Assembly (NCBI GenBank): GCA_021808365.1
Contig: JAKBBU010000012.1
Span: 1-44,949 of the forward strand
Direction: 5' to 3'
DNA length: 44,949 nt
Origin: Pseudomonadota bacterium
GTDB taxonomy: Bacteria; Pseudomonadota; Gammaproteobacteria; JAKBBU01
Both the position numbers and the translations under genes were made by a program. Positions 26,551 through 36,100 of this stretch are shown here, piece after piece; position 1 is the stretch's first letter, and the number at the start of each line of letters is the position of its first letter. The notes beneath the pieces are model-generated. The model ran no database searches. It was not told where the DNA came from and was given only the letters and a program-made list of their open reading frames with translations.

Positions 26551-26702
26551 AAGCCATTTTACGATAAATCGTTCATGTTAAGAAGAAAAGGCTTACATGA
26601 AAAATGCTCATTGGATGTTCTCAGAAAGGTAAACTATACTTTACCCAGAATCATGAAAGATTCAGTGCTAATGAAAAGAGGCTAAAAAAGGGAGAAATGA
26701 TC

Positions 26703-27173
26703 ATGGCTACGAATCCATTAAAAGTGTACTGGAAGGAAGCGAGAGGTCAATTGAAACAACAATGGGGAAAGTTAAGTGACGATGATTTGAGAGTCATCGA
26801 TGGTGATATCGACAAATTGTTAGCAGCATTAGAAAAAAATTATTCTTATACTAAGGCGCAAGCAATGGCTAAAGTTAAAGAATTTAAAGATAACTTTAGA
26901 AAAAATGGTAACCTCCATGACTTCGATACATCCCATGACTCTGATCCTACTGACATGGAAAGTGCAGGGCGATCTAGCTATGAAAAAGGGAATGGCAAAG
27001 ACATTTTTAAAGATGTTTATAAAGAAACCAAAGAAGCCGCGGAACATTTAAAAAAAGATGTTCAGGAATATCGTAAGACGGTCGTTGATTTTATTGAAAA
27101 AAAGCCTTATCAATCATTAGCCATTGCAGCATTAGGTGGGTTGGTGCTTGGTTTTTTATTCAAAAAGAAATAG
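26703..27173 (+). CDS. CsbD-like/ElaB-like fusion protein, copy 2
   Basis: A 156-residue paralogue of the preceding gene with the same order: CsbD-type domain (VYWKEARGQLKQQWGKLSDD, DLRVIDGDIDKLLAALEKNY), a polar linker that has diverged completely (HDFDTSHDSDPTDMESAGRS), and the ElaB/YqjD-like end IEKKPYQSLAIAALGGLVLG plus FLFKKK. The ATG at 26703 is chosen for its distance from AAGGGAG; ATG at 26697 is too close to it. The conserved ends and free linker suggest a recent tandem duplication under selection for the domain and the anchor. The gene is followed after 12 bp by the YqjE-like gene. Confidence 0.85.
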   Translation: MATNPLKVYWKEARGQLKQQWGKLSDDDLRVIDGDIDKLLAALEKNYSYTKAQAMAKVKEFKDNFRKNGNLHDFDTSHDSDPTDMESAGRSSYEKGNGKDIFKDVYKETKEAAEHLKKDVQEYRKTVVDFIEKKPYQSLAIAALGGLVLGFLFKKK

Positions 27174-27185
27174 TTAGTCATTAAC

Positions 27186-27572
27186 ATGATAGAATCGCTA
27201 GACAATTTAGGAAAAGCCTGGCTAAATCTTTTAAAGTCCTATAAAGATTTATTCTTTTTAGAGCTTAAATTAGCCAGGTATAGTGTGGCTCCTTTTTGTT
27301 TTTTAGTGCTACTCTTCATTGTTGTATTGAGTGCATTTTGGTTGACTAGCTTAGCGATGGTAGCTTATCTGATCTATACCTTTACGTCTAATTGGCTGAT
27401 TGCTTTGTTATTCATTGAACTAGTGAGTCTATTGAGTGTAGGTCTTGTATTTTTATTTCTTCACAAGTACTTTAAGCAACTTAAATTCAATCAATTTAGA
27501 TTGCAGTTGCAGAAACTTCAAACGCAGGATGTCAATCATGAATCAGATGAAAGCATTAAAGCAACAAATTAA
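27186..27572 (+). CDS. YqjE-like membrane protein (Phage_holin_3_6 superfamily)
   Basis: A 128-residue protein with an amphipathic N-terminus (GKAWLNLLKSYKDLFFLELKLA), two membrane segments (about residues 34-58, VAPFCFLVLLFIVVLSAFWL, and 68-92, WLIALLFIELVSLLSVGLVF) and a charged coiled-coil tail. This is the layout of YqjE, which follows yqjD in E. coli. Despite the family name, no phage genes are near and lysis is not its expected role. It lies 12 bp after csbD-like copy 2 and overlaps the next gene by 35 bp, so these form one transcript. Confidence 0.8.
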   Translation: MIESLDNLGKAWLNLLKSYKDLFFLELKLARYSVAPFCFLVLLFIVVLSAFWLTSLAMVAYLIYTFTSNWLIALLFIELVSLLSVGLVFLFLHKYFKQLKFNQFRLQLQKLQTQDVNHESDESIKATN

Positions 27573-27810
27573 ACAGTGTAGTACTGATCTAGATAAGAAA
27601 ATTATTATTTATCATCAAAGTAAAAATGAATTCACTCAAAATAAGCTCAGAAGCTTGATGCCATGGTTATGTGTAGAAGCGTTTACTTTTGCTTTTGTCT
27701 GTGCACACTCGGGTAAAATTCGTAATCAAATACGTAATGTGGGTAAAAACATCGCTAAACTAGCATTTAACAATGCTTATTTGATTTTACCTTTGGTGCT
27801 TAAAAGGTAA
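27538..27810 (+). CDS. YqjK-like small protein
   Basis: A 90-residue basic protein that starts inside the end of the YqjE-like gene (ATG at 27538; ATG at 27529 is also possible). The first 35 residues are a helical charged stretch (MNQMKALKQQIKQCSTDLDK), followed by RSLMPWLCVEAFTFAFVCAH (a possible membrane-associated segment) and a basic end (SGKIRNQIRNVGKNIAKLAF). In E. coli a YqjK-type gene follows yqjE; size, position and character match, but sequence similarity cannot be confirmed here. Confidence 0.65.
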   Translation: MNQMKALKQQIKQCSTDLDKKIIIYHQSKNEFTQNKLRSLMPWLCVEAFTFAFVCAHSGKIRNQIRNVGKNIAKLAFNNAYLILPLVLKR

Positions 27811-27838
27811 TGACGATGGCTTTTAAAAAATTAAAAGG

Positions 27839-27941
27839 TGTAGGTTGAGTTAGAGCAGCCGCTAGGCTGAGCGTAACCCAACATTCTACTTTTTGCAGAG
27901 TGCTATTGTTGGGTTACGCGAGTACGCTAACCCAACCTACA
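27839..27941. repeat. Palindromic repeat element, copy 5 (paired hairpins)
   Basis: Outer ends TGTAGGTTGAGTTA and TAACCCAACCTACA are inverted; inside each half a separate stem forms (left around GCAGCCGCTAGGCTGAGC, right around GGGTTACGCGAGTACGCTAA). The centre contains TTTTTGCAGA, the complement of the core seen in copies 4 and 6. It lies between the YqjK-like gene and the tRNA and may end both transcripts. Confidence 0.85.
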
Positions 27942-27957
27942 CGCTCATTGATTTTTA

Positions 27958-28033
27958 TGGTGGGCCGTATAGGACTCGAACCTATGACCTAAAGATTAAG
28001 AGTCTTCAGCTCTACCAACTGAGCTAACGGCCC
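27958..28033 (-). tRNA. tRNA-Lys(CUU)
   Basis: The minus strand folds as a full cloverleaf: acceptor GGGCCGT/ACGGCCC, D-arm GCTC AGTTGGTA GAGC, anticodon arm GAAGA CTCTTAA TCTTT (anticodon CTT, reading AAG), T-arm ATAGG TTCGAGT CCTAT, discriminator A, and an encoded CCA end (27958-27960). The body is 73 nt without CCA. The anticodon stem includes one G-U pair. A promoter lies just upstream. Confidence 0.96.
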
Positions 28034-28042
28034 ACAGTGAGT

Positions 28043-28071
28043 ATCTTACTCATAAGTCTAGGTTGGATCAA
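28043..28071 (-). promoter_or_regulatory. Promoter of tRNA-Lys
   Basis: On the minus strand: TTGATC, 17-nt spacer, TAAGAT, and then 9 nt to the first base of the tRNA. A stable-RNA type arrangement. Confidence 0.6.
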
Positions 28072-28254
28072 GCTCGGTTAAATTTTTATCAGAAAAATTT
28101 TGTGTGTGTTTCATCTAAGTATAAAAAATGAGCAAAAAAGTAGAAAGCGCTTTGTCTTACATGAATTTATACAAGTCTGAGGTTTTGCCCACTAGTAATT
28201 TTCTCATGTTTTAATAACAATAACTTTTTCTTATTGTAGGGGACATGAATAAAA
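28072..28254. other. Upstream region of pilQ
   Basis: 183 bp with no gene. pilM, pilN, pilO and pilP, which normally precede pilQ, are not present. An AGGGG motif near 28238 is the only ribosome-site candidate for pilQ and lies far (about 13 nt) from its ATG. Confidence 0.4.
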
Positions 28255-30390
28255 ATGGAGCGCAAACCCCAACATAGCAATTTAAAGCATTTGGGAATGC
28301 TCCTATTCATTGTGGCATTATTATTTTTCACAGTGCTTAGTTATGCGGCTGGGGTGGGTTCGGTTCAGCAGGCTGTCGTGCAAAATAAAATCAGTCTCTT
28401 ACGAGTTAATTCACAGCTGATGCAGGATGGCCAGATTCAAGTTTGCTTTGATTTTTCAGACGTATTAACAAAAGCACCGGTTGTCTTTACCACGCAGGAA
28501 CCGGCGCGATTGATATTGGATTTTCCTGGGGTTGCCAATCAAGTACAGCAAAATCAGCAGACCTTGAATTTAAGCTTTTTACAAGATTACACCGTTGTTC
28601 AGGCAGATAATCGAACGCGCGTGATCTTTGATTTAAAAGCTCCAATCACTTATCAATTGCAAAATAACGAAAAATCAGTGGTTGTCACACTGTCTGCGAT
28701 GGCAAAGGTACAATCTGCATCGCCATCATCCACGGTTGCCACCAAAGTCACACATTCAGCTATTGCTTCCTTATTGAATCCTCATCGGATCACAGCGATT
28801 GATTTTCGCCGTGGTGAGAATGGAAGTGGGCGCATTGTAATTGGGTTAAGCGATAATCAAACGAGTGTAGATCTTGATCAGGAAGGTCAACAACTCAACG
28901 CGACATTTTTAGATACACGGATCTCTGCAGAATTACAATGTCGTCTTGATGTGACTGATTTTGGTACACCAGTTCAATTGATTACAACACAAAGGCAGGG
29001 TAATCACGTTCAAATGTTGATCGATGTCGATGGCCATTATACAAATACATCCTATCAAATTGGCAAACAATTGATCATTGAAATTTCGCCAGTCAGTCAG
29101 GCAGAGCAATTGGAAAAACAGCAACCCCACTATACCGGAAAACGGATCACGCTGAATTTTCAAGACATCAGTGTGCGGGCGGCCTTGCAATTGATTTCAG
29201 ATTTTACGGGAATCAATATTGTTGTCAGTGATACCGTACAAGGCAATATGACGTTGCATCTTCAAGATGTTCCTTGGGATCAAGCACTTGCAACGATTTT
29301 AAGTTCACAGGGATTAGGTAAGCGCCAGGTCGGTAATGTGATCTTTATTGCGTCTGAGCAAGAATTGTCTGATCGTGAAAAGAAAGAATTGCAGAATCAA
29401 TTGCAGGTTCAAGCTTTAGTTCCCTTGTATTCAGAATTGATTCAAATTAATTATGCAAAAGCAGTTGATTTAGCAGCTTTACTCAAGAACAAGGATAATT
29501 CACTGCTTGGTCTGCGTGGTACTGTGAGTGTGGATGAGCGAACCAATAGTCTTTGGGTGCAGGATACGCCAGATAAATTAAAAGAAATTAAAGATTTTAT
29601 CAGTAAATTGGATGTCCCCGTTCGTCAAGTTTCCATTGAATCACGCATTATCAATATTGATAATACCTTCGAGGAAGATCTGGGTGTGCGATGGGGTGTG
29701 ACAGGCTTTAATGATACTAGTGGTACATTAAATGGTGCCAATGTGTTGGCCGGTGGTGGCGCACCGTCATCTATTCCTGTGGCAGATCGACTCAATGTCG
29801 ATTTTCCAGCAACGCCAGTATCTAGCGCTCAGCCAGCCAGTGTAGGTATTGCTCTCGCTAAATTTGCGAATAATGCCTATTTGGATCTTGAATTATCAGC
29901 TTTAGAAACCGAAGGACATGCAAAAATTATTTCAAGTCCACGTTTGATCACCTCTAATCAGCAAGCTGCCTTGATCCAACAAGGTACTGAAATTCCTTAT
30001 GAAGAGTCGACTTCCAGTGGCGCAACTTCAACGGCATTTAAAGAAGCTGTATTGGCATTGCGTGTGACGCCCCAAATCACACCGGATAATCGATTGATTC
30101 TTAAGCTCCAAGTGAATGAAGACAAGCCAGAAGCACAAGCGGAATTAGGGCAACCTCCTGCTATTAGTACACAAGAAATTCGTACACAGGTCTTAGTCGA
30201 TAATGGCCAGACGATTGTTTTAGGGGGAATTTATGAGCAAACCGATCAAACAACCGTAACGCGAGTGCCATTTTTAGGTACTTTGCCAGTGATCGGGGTG
30301 CTCTTTCGCAGCACTCAAATTATTAAAGAAAGAACTGAACTGCTCATTTTTATTACACCCAAGATTGTTGAACAGAGTTATGTTCAGTAG
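28255..30390 (+). CDS. pilQ: Type IV pilus secretin PilQ
   Basis: Forms the outer-membrane pore for type IV pili (also used in DNA uptake). The 711-residue protein has a signal peptide (LGMLLFIVALLFFTVLSYAA), two AMIN domains that bind peptidoglycan (about 45-150 and 175-290), an STN/N0 domain (ITLNFQDISVRAALQLISDF to PWDQALATIL, about 300-355), an N1 domain (about 380-460) and the secretin core with SIESRIINIDNTFEEDLGVR, ISSPRLITSNQQAALIQQGT and the terminal VLGGIYEQTDQTTVTRVPFL plus GTLPVIGVLFR. It precedes aroK-aroB, as in many gammaproteobacteria, but the usual pilMNOP genes are missing upstream, where a tRNA and a repeat lie instead. This suggests a rearrangement at the 5' side. Confidence 0.96.
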   Translation: MERKPQHSNLKHLGMLLFIVALLFFTVLSYAAGVGSVQQAVVQNKISLLRVNSQLMQDGQIQVCFDFSDVLTKAPVVFTTQEPARLILDFPGVANQVQQNQQTLNLSFLQDYTVVQADNRTRVIFDLKAPITYQLQNNEKSVVVTLSAMAKVQSASPSSTVATKVTHSAIASLLNPHRITAIDFRRGENGSGRIVIGLSDNQTSVDLDQEGQQLNATFLDTRISAELQCRLDVTDFGTPVQLITTQRQGNHVQMLIDVDGHYTNTSYQIGKQLIIEISPVSQAEQLEKQQPHYTGKRITLNFQDISVRAALQLISDFTGINIVVSDTVQGNMTLHLQDVPWDQALATILSSQGLGKRQVGNVIFIASEQELSDREKKELQNQLQVQALVPLYSELIQINYAKAVDLAALLKNKDNSLLGLRGTVSVDERTNSLWVQDTPDKLKEIKDFISKLDVPVRQVSIESRIINIDNTFEEDLGVRWGVTGFNDTSGTLNGANVLAGGGAPSSIPVADRLNVDFPATPVSSAQPASVGIALAKFANNAYLDLELSALETEGHAKIISSPRLITSNQQAALIQQGTEIPYEESTSSGATSTAFKEAVLALRVTPQITPDNRLILKLQVNEDKPEAQAELGQPPAISTQEIRTQVLVDNGQTIVLGGIYEQTDQTTVTRVPFLGTLPVIGVLFRSTQIIKERTELLIFITPKIVEQSYVQ

Positions 30391-30436
30391 AACCATCTTA
30401 GAAACGTGACAGGCAGGTATTGAGTTTGTTATCCTC

Positions 30437-30633
30437 TATACTCTGCGCGGTCACAATCTTAAGTTTTGACGCCGAGATGGCGTTCAGATTTTGACGTTCT
30501 GATTGAGAATCAGTTAGATTTTCTTGGGCGCAGGAATATTCAACATCTTTCGAGCTTTTTCGATTGAAGAACGTCGAAAGATGAATGTCAGGTCGGATGT
30601 TCAAAACTTAAGATTGTGACCGCGCAGAGTATA
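30437..30633. mobile_element. 197-bp element with perfect 33-bp inverted repeats before aroK
   Basis: The arms 30437-30469 and 30601-30633 are exact complements over 33 nt (outer TATACTCTGCGCGG). The outermost TA on each side fits a TA target duplication. The centre has its own hairpin CATCTTTCGA/TCGAAAGATG (30544-30583). It separates pilQ from aroK and ends 3 bp before the aroK ATG, so the aroK ribosome site lies in or next to the right arm. It encodes no transposase. Confidence 0.8.
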
Positions 30634-30636
30634 ACT

Positions 30637-31185
30637 ATGGAATCATCAAACACACTGATCATTGTAGGTCCTATGGCGGCTGGGAAAAGCACCATTGGCA
30701 AGCGTTTGGCCGAGGCTTTGGCGCTCCCCTTCTATGATTCCGATCAAGTGATCGAAGAGCGCAGTGGGGTGACGGTCAGCTGGATTTTTGAGGTTGAAGG
30801 CGAGTCTTCCTTTCGAGCCCGTGAAGAAAATGTGATTGATGAATTGACCCAAAAACAAAATATTGTTCTTGCAACAGGTGGTGGTGCAATTTTAAGTCCT
30901 TTGAGCCGTGATCGAATCAAAGCCCGCGGTTATGTGGTTTACCTTGAGGTTTCATTGGAAGAACAAATTCGGCGAACCGAGCGCGATCCATTGCAACGTC
31001 GTCCCTTATTGCAAGCACCCGATCGTAAAGAAGTTTTACGAACATTACGCGAAATGCGTGATCCGCTCTACCAAAGTGTGGCAGATCTGACGATGCATAC
31101 GGATCGCTGCTCACAACGTGACTTGCTGCGTGACATTGTTTCTGCATTTAAAAACAATAAAAAGAAGATAGCATGCAAAGATTAA
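30637..31185 (+). CDS. aroK: Shikimate kinase
   Basis: Phosphorylates shikimate in aromatic amino acid synthesis. The 182-residue protein begins MESSNTLIIVGPMAAGKSTI, with a Walker A site GPMAAGKST (residues about 11-19; many homologues have GPMGAGKST), the shikimate-binding DSDQVIEERSG, FEVEGESSFRAREENV, the ATGGGAIL loop and the lid RDPLQRRPLL. The ATG at 30637 is chosen; the upstream GTG in frame (30616) lies in the inverted-repeat arm. It overlaps aroB by 13 bp. Confidence 0.95.
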   Translation: MESSNTLIIVGPMAAGKSTIGKRLAEALALPFYDSDQVIEERSGVTVSWIFEVEGESSFRAREENVIDELTQKQNIVLATGGGAILSPLSRDRIKARGYVVYLEVSLEEQIRRTERDPLQRRPLLQAPDRKEVLRTLREMRDPLYQSVADLTMHTDRCSQRDLLRDIVSAFKNNKKKIACKD

Positions 31186-32246
31186 ATGTGAACCTTTCAT
31201 CACCATATCCCATTTTTATAGGACAAGGCATCCTCGGCCAAAGTGATCTATTTTTGCCCTATTGCTCCAGTGATCAGATATTGATTGTGACCAATCACAC
31301 CATTGCTCAATTACATTTAACGACCTTAATTCAAGGGTTACCCGATCATCTACGCTATAACGTCGTCGAATTGCAAGATGGTGAAATTCACAAGAATTTA
31401 ACGGAATTAAATCGAATTTTTGATGCACTACTTGAGAATAAACACCTTCGAAATACAACCCTATTAGCCTTGGGTGGGGGTGTTGTGGGTGATATGACGG
31501 GTTTTGCTGCTGCCTGTTATCAACGCGGTGTGGGTTTCATACAAATGCCGACAACGTTGTTAGCACAAGTGGATTCGTCAGTTGGTGGAAAAACAGGAAT
31601 CAATCATCGACTAGGAAAAAACATGATCGGTGCGTTTCATCAGCCACGTTGTGTGATGATCGATACGAATACCTTAAAAACATTGCCTGATCGGGAATAT
31701 CAAGCGGGTCTGGCTGAAGTAGTCAAATATGGTTTGATCCAGGATGCTGATTTTTTTAATTGGCTTGAAGCGCATCAAACTGAATTAATGGATAGGGATC
31801 CGACGGCACTGAATCATGCAATTTATAAGAGTTGTGAGATCAAAGCTGGTTTTGTGATTGCCGATGAAAAAGAGCAAGGTATTCGTGCGCATTTAAATTT
31901 AGGGCACACATTTGGGCATGCGATTGAAACAACATTGAGCTATGGTGAGTATTTACATGGTGAAGCCATTGCAATCGGAATAGTATTAGCTGCAAAATTA
32001 TCGAAGAATCTTGGTTTTTTATCAGATGAAGATGTTTTAAGGATCGAGTGCTTGCTGCAAGCCTTCCATTTACCAACCTCATTACCATCACAGGCAATTC
32101 CTGAATTATTACTAGCAGCCATGCAAGTGGATAAAAAACGCCGCGGAGCAGCTATTCGTTTAATTTTGCTTGAGCAAATAGGCCAAGCTTGTATCACTGA
32201 AAATATCTCTTCTGAAGAAATAATTGCCATTATGCGCCACGAGTAA
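31173..32246 (+). CDS. aroB: 3-dehydroquinate synthase
   Basis: Second step of the shikimate pathway, NAD- and metal-dependent. The 357-residue protein has the phosphate and NAD motifs [20 protein letters not shown] and [20 protein letters not shown], followed by [10 protein letters not shown] and the metal ligands in [10 protein letters not shown] (Glu), [12 protein letters not shown] (His) and LHGEAIAIG (His). The start lies within aroK. It is followed by hemE after 5 bp, so aroK-aroB-hemE-xthA-thyA read as one operon. Confidence 0.97.
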   Translation: MQRLNVNLSSPYPIFIGQGILGQSDLFLPYCSSDQILIVTNHTIAQLHLTTLIQGLPDHLRYNVVELQDGEIHKNLTELNRIFDALLENKHLRNTTLLALGGGVVGDMTGFAAACYQRGVGFIQMPTTLLAQVDSSVGGKTGINHRLGKNMIGAFHQPRCVMIDTNTLKTLPDREYQAGLAEVVKYGLIQDADFFNWLEAHQTELMDRDPTALNHAIYKSCEIKAGFVIADEKEQGIRAHLNLGHTFGHAIETTLSYGEYLHGEAIAIGIVLAAKLSKNLGFLSDEDVLRIECLLQAFHLPTSLPSQAIPELLLAAMQVDKKRRGAAIRLILLEQIGQACITENISSEEIIAIMRHE

Positions 32247-32251
32247 AAAAC

Positions 32252-33286
32252 ATGAACCTTAAAAATGATCGTTTGATTAGAGCACTTCTTCGTCAGCCCG
32301 TCGATAAAACCCCTGTGTGGATCATGCGGCAAGCAGGCCGCTATTTACCGGAATATCGTAAAATCAGAAGCCAAGTGAGGGGCTTTTTAGAGCTTTGTCA
32401 AACACCAGAACTGGCGTGTGAAGTCACACTTCAACCTTTAGCACGTTTTGATCTTGATGCAGCTATTATTTTTTCTGATATTTTAACGATTCCCGAAGCG
32501 ATGGGATTAGGGTTGGAATTTGTTGAAGGCGAAGGCCCACAATTTGCAACACCGATGCGTGATTTAGCACAAATTATGAAATTACCTATTCCTGATCCGG
32601 AAGATGATCTGGGTTATGTGATGGAAACGATTCGTCTAACGCAGCAAGCTCTACAAGGAAAAGTACCGGTGATTGGTTTTGCCGGTAGTCCTTGGACATT
32701 AGCTGCGTACATGGTTGAAGGTCGAAGCAGCCGTGAATTTGCAATCATTAAACAATTTTTATATCAAGAACCCAAAGCCCTGCATCAATTATTAGAAAAA
32801 TTAGCAAAATCGGTGATTTTATATCTGAATGCGCAAGTTAAAGCGGGCGCCAATGCGATCATGATCTTTGATAGTTGGGGCGGTGTGCTCAGTGAGGCGG
32901 CTTATCTTGAATTTTCACTTAAATACATGGAAATGATCATTGCAGGTTTAATTCGTGCTCCATCAACACCGGTGATTGTTTTTACGAAGGGTGGTGGTTT
33001 GTGGTTGGAAGATATCGCTAAAATTGGTTGTGATGCGATTGGATTAGATTGGACAATTGATATCGGTAAGGCACGCGAACGTGTGGGTGATCGAGTTGCA
33101 CTTCAGGGTAATTTAGATCCAGCCATTCTTTATGCGAATCCTTCAGTCATTCAGTGTGAAGTTAAAAAAGTACTTGATGCCTTTGGCTCTCATCCAGGTC
33201 ATGTGTTTAATTTGGGGCATGGGATCACGCCGGGTGTGAATCCTGATCATTTAGCGGTCCTGATTGAGGCAGTGCATGGTGGATAA
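32252..33286 (+). CDS. hemE: Uroporphyrinogen decarboxylase
   Basis: Decarboxylates the four acetate groups of uroporphyrinogen III in haem synthesis. The 344-residue protein starts with the family signature [20 protein letters not shown] (residues about 20-39), then [63 protein letters not shown] and the C-terminal [19 protein letters not shown]. All are highly conserved active-site segments. Confidence 0.97.
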   Translation: MNLKNDRLIRALLRQPVDKTPVWIMRQAGRYLPEYRKIRSQVRGFLELCQTPELACEVTLQPLARFDLDAAIIFSDILTIPEAMGLGLEFVEGEGPQFATPMRDLAQIMKLPIPDPEDDLGYVMETIRLTQQALQGKVPVIGFAGSPWTLAAYMVEGRSSREFAIIKQFLYQEPKALHQLLEKLAKSVILYLNAQVKAGANAIMIFDSWGGVLSEAAYLEFSLKYMEMIIAGLIRAPSTPVIVFTKGGGLWLEDIAKIGCDAIGLDWTIDIGKARERVGDRVALQGNLDPAILYANPSVIQCEVKKVLDAFGSHPGHVFNLGHGITPGVNPDHLAVLIEAVHGG

Positions 33287-33299
33287 AGAAGGTTTAAAA

Positions 33300-34097
33300 A
33301 TGCGTATCATCACAGCAAATGTTAATGGGATCCGATCGGCGGCAAAAAAAGGTTTTTTTGAGTGGTTGAATCAAGTGGATCCCGATGTGGTTTGTATTCA
33401 AGAAACCAAGGCAAAACGCCATCAATTGGCGGATGAAATTTTTTGCCCAAAAGGTTATCACTGTTATTACGAAGATGCTGAAAAACCCGGTTATAGCGGT
33501 GTAGCTGTTTATAGTAAGCGAGAGCCTGACAATATCACTCGCGGATTAGGTTGGAAGAATGCGGATACTGAAGGGCGTTATTTACAGCTTGATTTTGGAA
33601 AATTAAGTGTGGCCTCGCTTTATCTACCCTCAGGAAGCAGCAGTCCAGCGCGCCAAGCTGAAAAATTTATTTTTCTTGAAAATTATTTACCTATTTTAGA
33701 AAAACAGCGGGAACAAGGGCGCGAATTTATTCTCTGTGGTGATTGGAATATTGCACATCAAAAGATTGATCTAAAAAATTGGCGCGGCAATTTACAAAGC
33801 TCTGGGTTTTTACCTGAAGAGCGTGCTTGGCTTGATACTTTATTTGGTAACTTGGGTTATGTGGATGCATTTCGCGTCGTCAATCAAGAGCCGAGCCAAT
33901 ATACGTGGTGGTCTAATTTTGGAAAAGCCTGGGAAAACAATGCAGGATGGCGGATTGATTATCATGTTGTGACGCCTCAATTGCGCGAAGCGGTTCAATC
34001 TGTTTCGATTTATAAAGACCAACGTTTCTCAGATCATGCGCCCTTAGTGATTGATTATGATCGCAATGTTTTGGAGGCCTTATGCAGCAATACCTAG
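33300..34097 (+). CDS. xthA: Exodeoxyribonuclease III
   Basis: The major AP endonuclease and 3'-exonuclease of base-excision repair. The 265-residue protein begins [20 protein letters not shown], with the ribosome site AAGAAGG upstream; the longer frame overlaps hemE and was rejected. Catalytic segments: [12 protein letters not shown] (metal Glu), [26 protein letters not shown] (Asp/Asn), [20 protein letters not shown] and [11 protein letters not shown] (Asp-His). It overlaps thyA by 16 bp. Confidence 0.95.
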   Translation: MRIITANVNGIRSAAKKGFFEWLNQVDPDVVCIQETKAKRHQLADEIFCPKGYHCYYEDAEKPGYSGVAVYSKREPDNITRGLGWKNADTEGRYLQLDFGKLSVASLYLPSGSSSPARQAEKFIFLENYLPILEKQREQGREFILCGDWNIAHQKIDLKNWRGNLQSSGFLPEERAWLDTLFGNLGYVDAFRVVNQEPSQYTWWSNFGKAWENNAGWRIDYHVVTPQLREAVQSVSIYKDQRFSDHAPLVIDYDRNVLEALCSNT

Positions 34098-34876
34098 ATT
34101 ATTTAGAGTATGTTTTAAAACACGGTATTGAAAAAAAAGATCGTACGGGTGTAGGTATACTGAGTGTATTTGGTTCACAAATGCGATTTGACCTTTCAAA
34201 AGGATTTCCCTTGGTCACTACTAAGAAAGTGCATACTCGCAGTATCATTCACGAATTACTTTGGTTTTTGAAAGGCGATACCAATGTAGGTTATTTGCAC
34301 GAACACGGTGTGAGTATTTGGGATGAATGGGCAAATGAACGTGGTGAATTAGGACCTATTTATGGGAAGCAATGGCGGCATTGGCAGGCAGCGGATGGTC
34401 GTGTGATTGATCAGATCAGTAAGGTCATTGAACTTCTTAAACATGATCCAGATTCGCGGCGGTTGATTGTCAATGCTTGGAATGTGGGTGAATTGGAACA
34501 GATGGCTTTGACGCCATGCCACGCCCTGTTTCAATTTTATGTCGCCAATGGGCGATTATCATGCCAATTGTATCAGCGTTCTGCGGATTCATTTTTAGGG
34601 GTGCCGTTTAATATTGCATCGTATGCCTTATTGACGCATATGGTCGCAGAACAATGTGATCTTGCTGTGGGCGATTTTGTTTGGACAGGAGGCGATTGCC
34701 ATATTTATCTAAATCATTTGGAACAAGTCAATTTGCAATTGTCGCGTAAACCGTATCCATTACCGCATCTTCATTTTAAGCGAAAACCTGAGACTATTTT
34801 TGATTATTGTTATGAGGATATTGTCATTGAAGGCTATGAATCGCATCCAGCAATTAAGGCGCCGATTGCTGTGTAG
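34082..34876 (+). CDS. thyA: Thymidylate synthase
   Basis: Methylates dUMP to dTMP with methylenetetrahydrofolate. The 264-residue length equals the E. coli enzyme. It has [40 protein letters not shown], the active-site Cys in [32 protein letters not shown] and [12 protein letters not shown]. Its 3' end overlaps the convergent MFS gene by 23 bp. Confidence 0.97.
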   Translation: MQQYLDYLEYVLKHGIEKKDRTGVGILSVFGSQMRFDLSKGFPLVTTKKVHTRSIIHELLWFLKGDTNVGYLHEHGVSIWDEWANERGELGPIYGKQWRHWQAADGRVIDQISKVIELLKHDPDSRRLIVNAWNVGELEQMALTPCHALFQFYVANGRLSCQLYQRSADSFLGVPFNIASYALLTHMVAEQCDLAVGDFVWTGGDCHIYLNHLEQVNLQLSRKPYPLPHLHFKRKPETIFDYCYEDIVIEGYESHPAIKAPIAV

Positions 34877-36089
34877 AGTCATTCACAATCAGTATGTCTC
34901 GACAAAAATACAATACGCTCGATGCCAATAGCGTAAGTACGATAAAAACTGCTGAAAATGTCAGAATAGAATGTGTGGGTAAGAAACTGAATATTGAACC
35001 GAGCAGTGAGGCGAGGAGCATTTGAAGTGCTGCAAATACTCCGCTGGCCACCCCTGGGTTGTCTTTGAAAAAATGCATCGACCAGGCCACGGAATTCGGC
35101 CAGACTAAACCTTGACCAAACACAGCGAGAAAAATAATAGCAATATAGAGCGGTACGCTGGTGATCTGTAGAAAATAAAAAAGTGCAATCAAGATGCCGG
35201 ATGCAAAAATAAGCGCCAGTCCTGTGTAAATGATGGGGAAAATACCAAACGTCAACACAAATTTTTTGTTGAATAAAACAGCAGTGTAGTAAAAAAAGGC
35301 AATACCTAGCGCAATATGGCCGTAAATTTGAGGCGAAAGATGAAAATTTTGTTGGATTAAAAAAGGACTTAAGACATTGTAAGCTAATACAACACTGTAT
35401 GAAAACACCCCAACAAAAAGCGATGCAAGAAATAAGGGGTGAGTTAAAATGTTAAAATGAATCTGCGCCATCGATCTTAGTGGGATCTCTGATTTCTTTT
35501 CTAGAGTTTCTTTTAAAAAGAAGAGCTTCCAACAAAAACCAATCAACACGAGAAGCGCAATAAACGCTGTACAAATCAACCAGCCATGAGGACCTTTATT
35601 TAAAAAACCACCCATGACAGGGCCAATACCAAAGCCGAAGGCGAATCCCATGGAAGGATAGGAGGCTGCATGAGGGACGAGCGTGTCGGGAATTGCATCG
35701 CGAAGCATCGCTCTTGCGAGGCCCATGCCGGCACCGGCACCGAGGCCCTGAATCATACGAAAAAAAATGAAATAAGAGATTGTTGTTGAGAAACATAAGC
35801 TGACGGTGGCGATGAAGAAGAGGGCAAACCCCATCAATAAAGTACGTTTTCTTCCAATGTATTCTGAAAGGACGCCATAGAAAATTTGTGAGAGTCCAAA
35901 ACCAAGAAGGAAAAAAGCCAGTGAAAGTTGTACAGCATGTCGGCTGCAATGAAAAACTTGAGTGAGATCTAAGAATACGGGTAGGTAGATAGTGATGGAT
36001 ATTTGAGTAAGAGCGCTGGCGAAAAAGATGAAATACAGCAAATTTTTTTGATTTGCTGTGTAGCGGTTTGGAGAAGTTTTAAACATCAC
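34854..36089 (-). CDS. Bcr/CflA-type MFS multidrug exporter
   Basis: A 411-residue major-facilitator protein with 12 hydrophobic segments. Motif A appears as [16 protein letters not shown] (residues about 74-89), with the drug-exporter [17 protein letters not shown] (motif C-like region) at about 116-132, and [20 protein letters not shown] near residue 330. This is the drug/H+ antiporter type (12 spans, Bcr/CflA group). It is downstream of the biosynthetic operon on the same strand, after a repeat element, so it may be a second exporter or an unrelated gene. Confidence 0.88.
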   Translation of the reverse strand: MMFKTSPNRYTANQKNLLYFIFFASALTQISITIYLPVFLDLTQVFHCSRHAVQLSLAFFLLGFGLSQIFYGVLSEYIGRKRTLLMGFALFFIATVSLCFSTTISYFIFFRMIQGLGAGAGMGLARAMLRDAIPDTLVPHAASYPSMGFAFGFGIGPVMGGFLNKGPHGWLICTAFIALLVLIGFCWKLFFLKETLEKKSEIPLRSMAQIHFNILTHPLFLASLFVGVFSYSVVLAYNVLSPFLIQQNFHLSPQIYGHIALGIAFFYYTAVLFNKKFVLTFGIFPIIYTGLALIFASGILIALFYFLQITSVPLYIAIIFLAVFGQGLVWPNSVAWSMHFFKDNPGVASGVFAALQMLLASLLGSIFSFLPTHSILTFSAVFIVLTLLASSVLYFCRDILIVNDSTQQSAP

Positions 36090-36100
36090 TAGTCTCCTAA

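Noticed and set aside
27186-27572. Prophage holin
   Set aside because: The domain superfamily carries that name, but the neighbours are CsbD/ElaB/YqjK-type genes and there is no endolysin or other phage gene.
34854-36089. MFS exporter as a certain member of the biosynthetic operon
   Set aside because: It is on the same strand but separated by a 122-bp repeat element. A MATE exporter already ends the operon, so membership is only possible.
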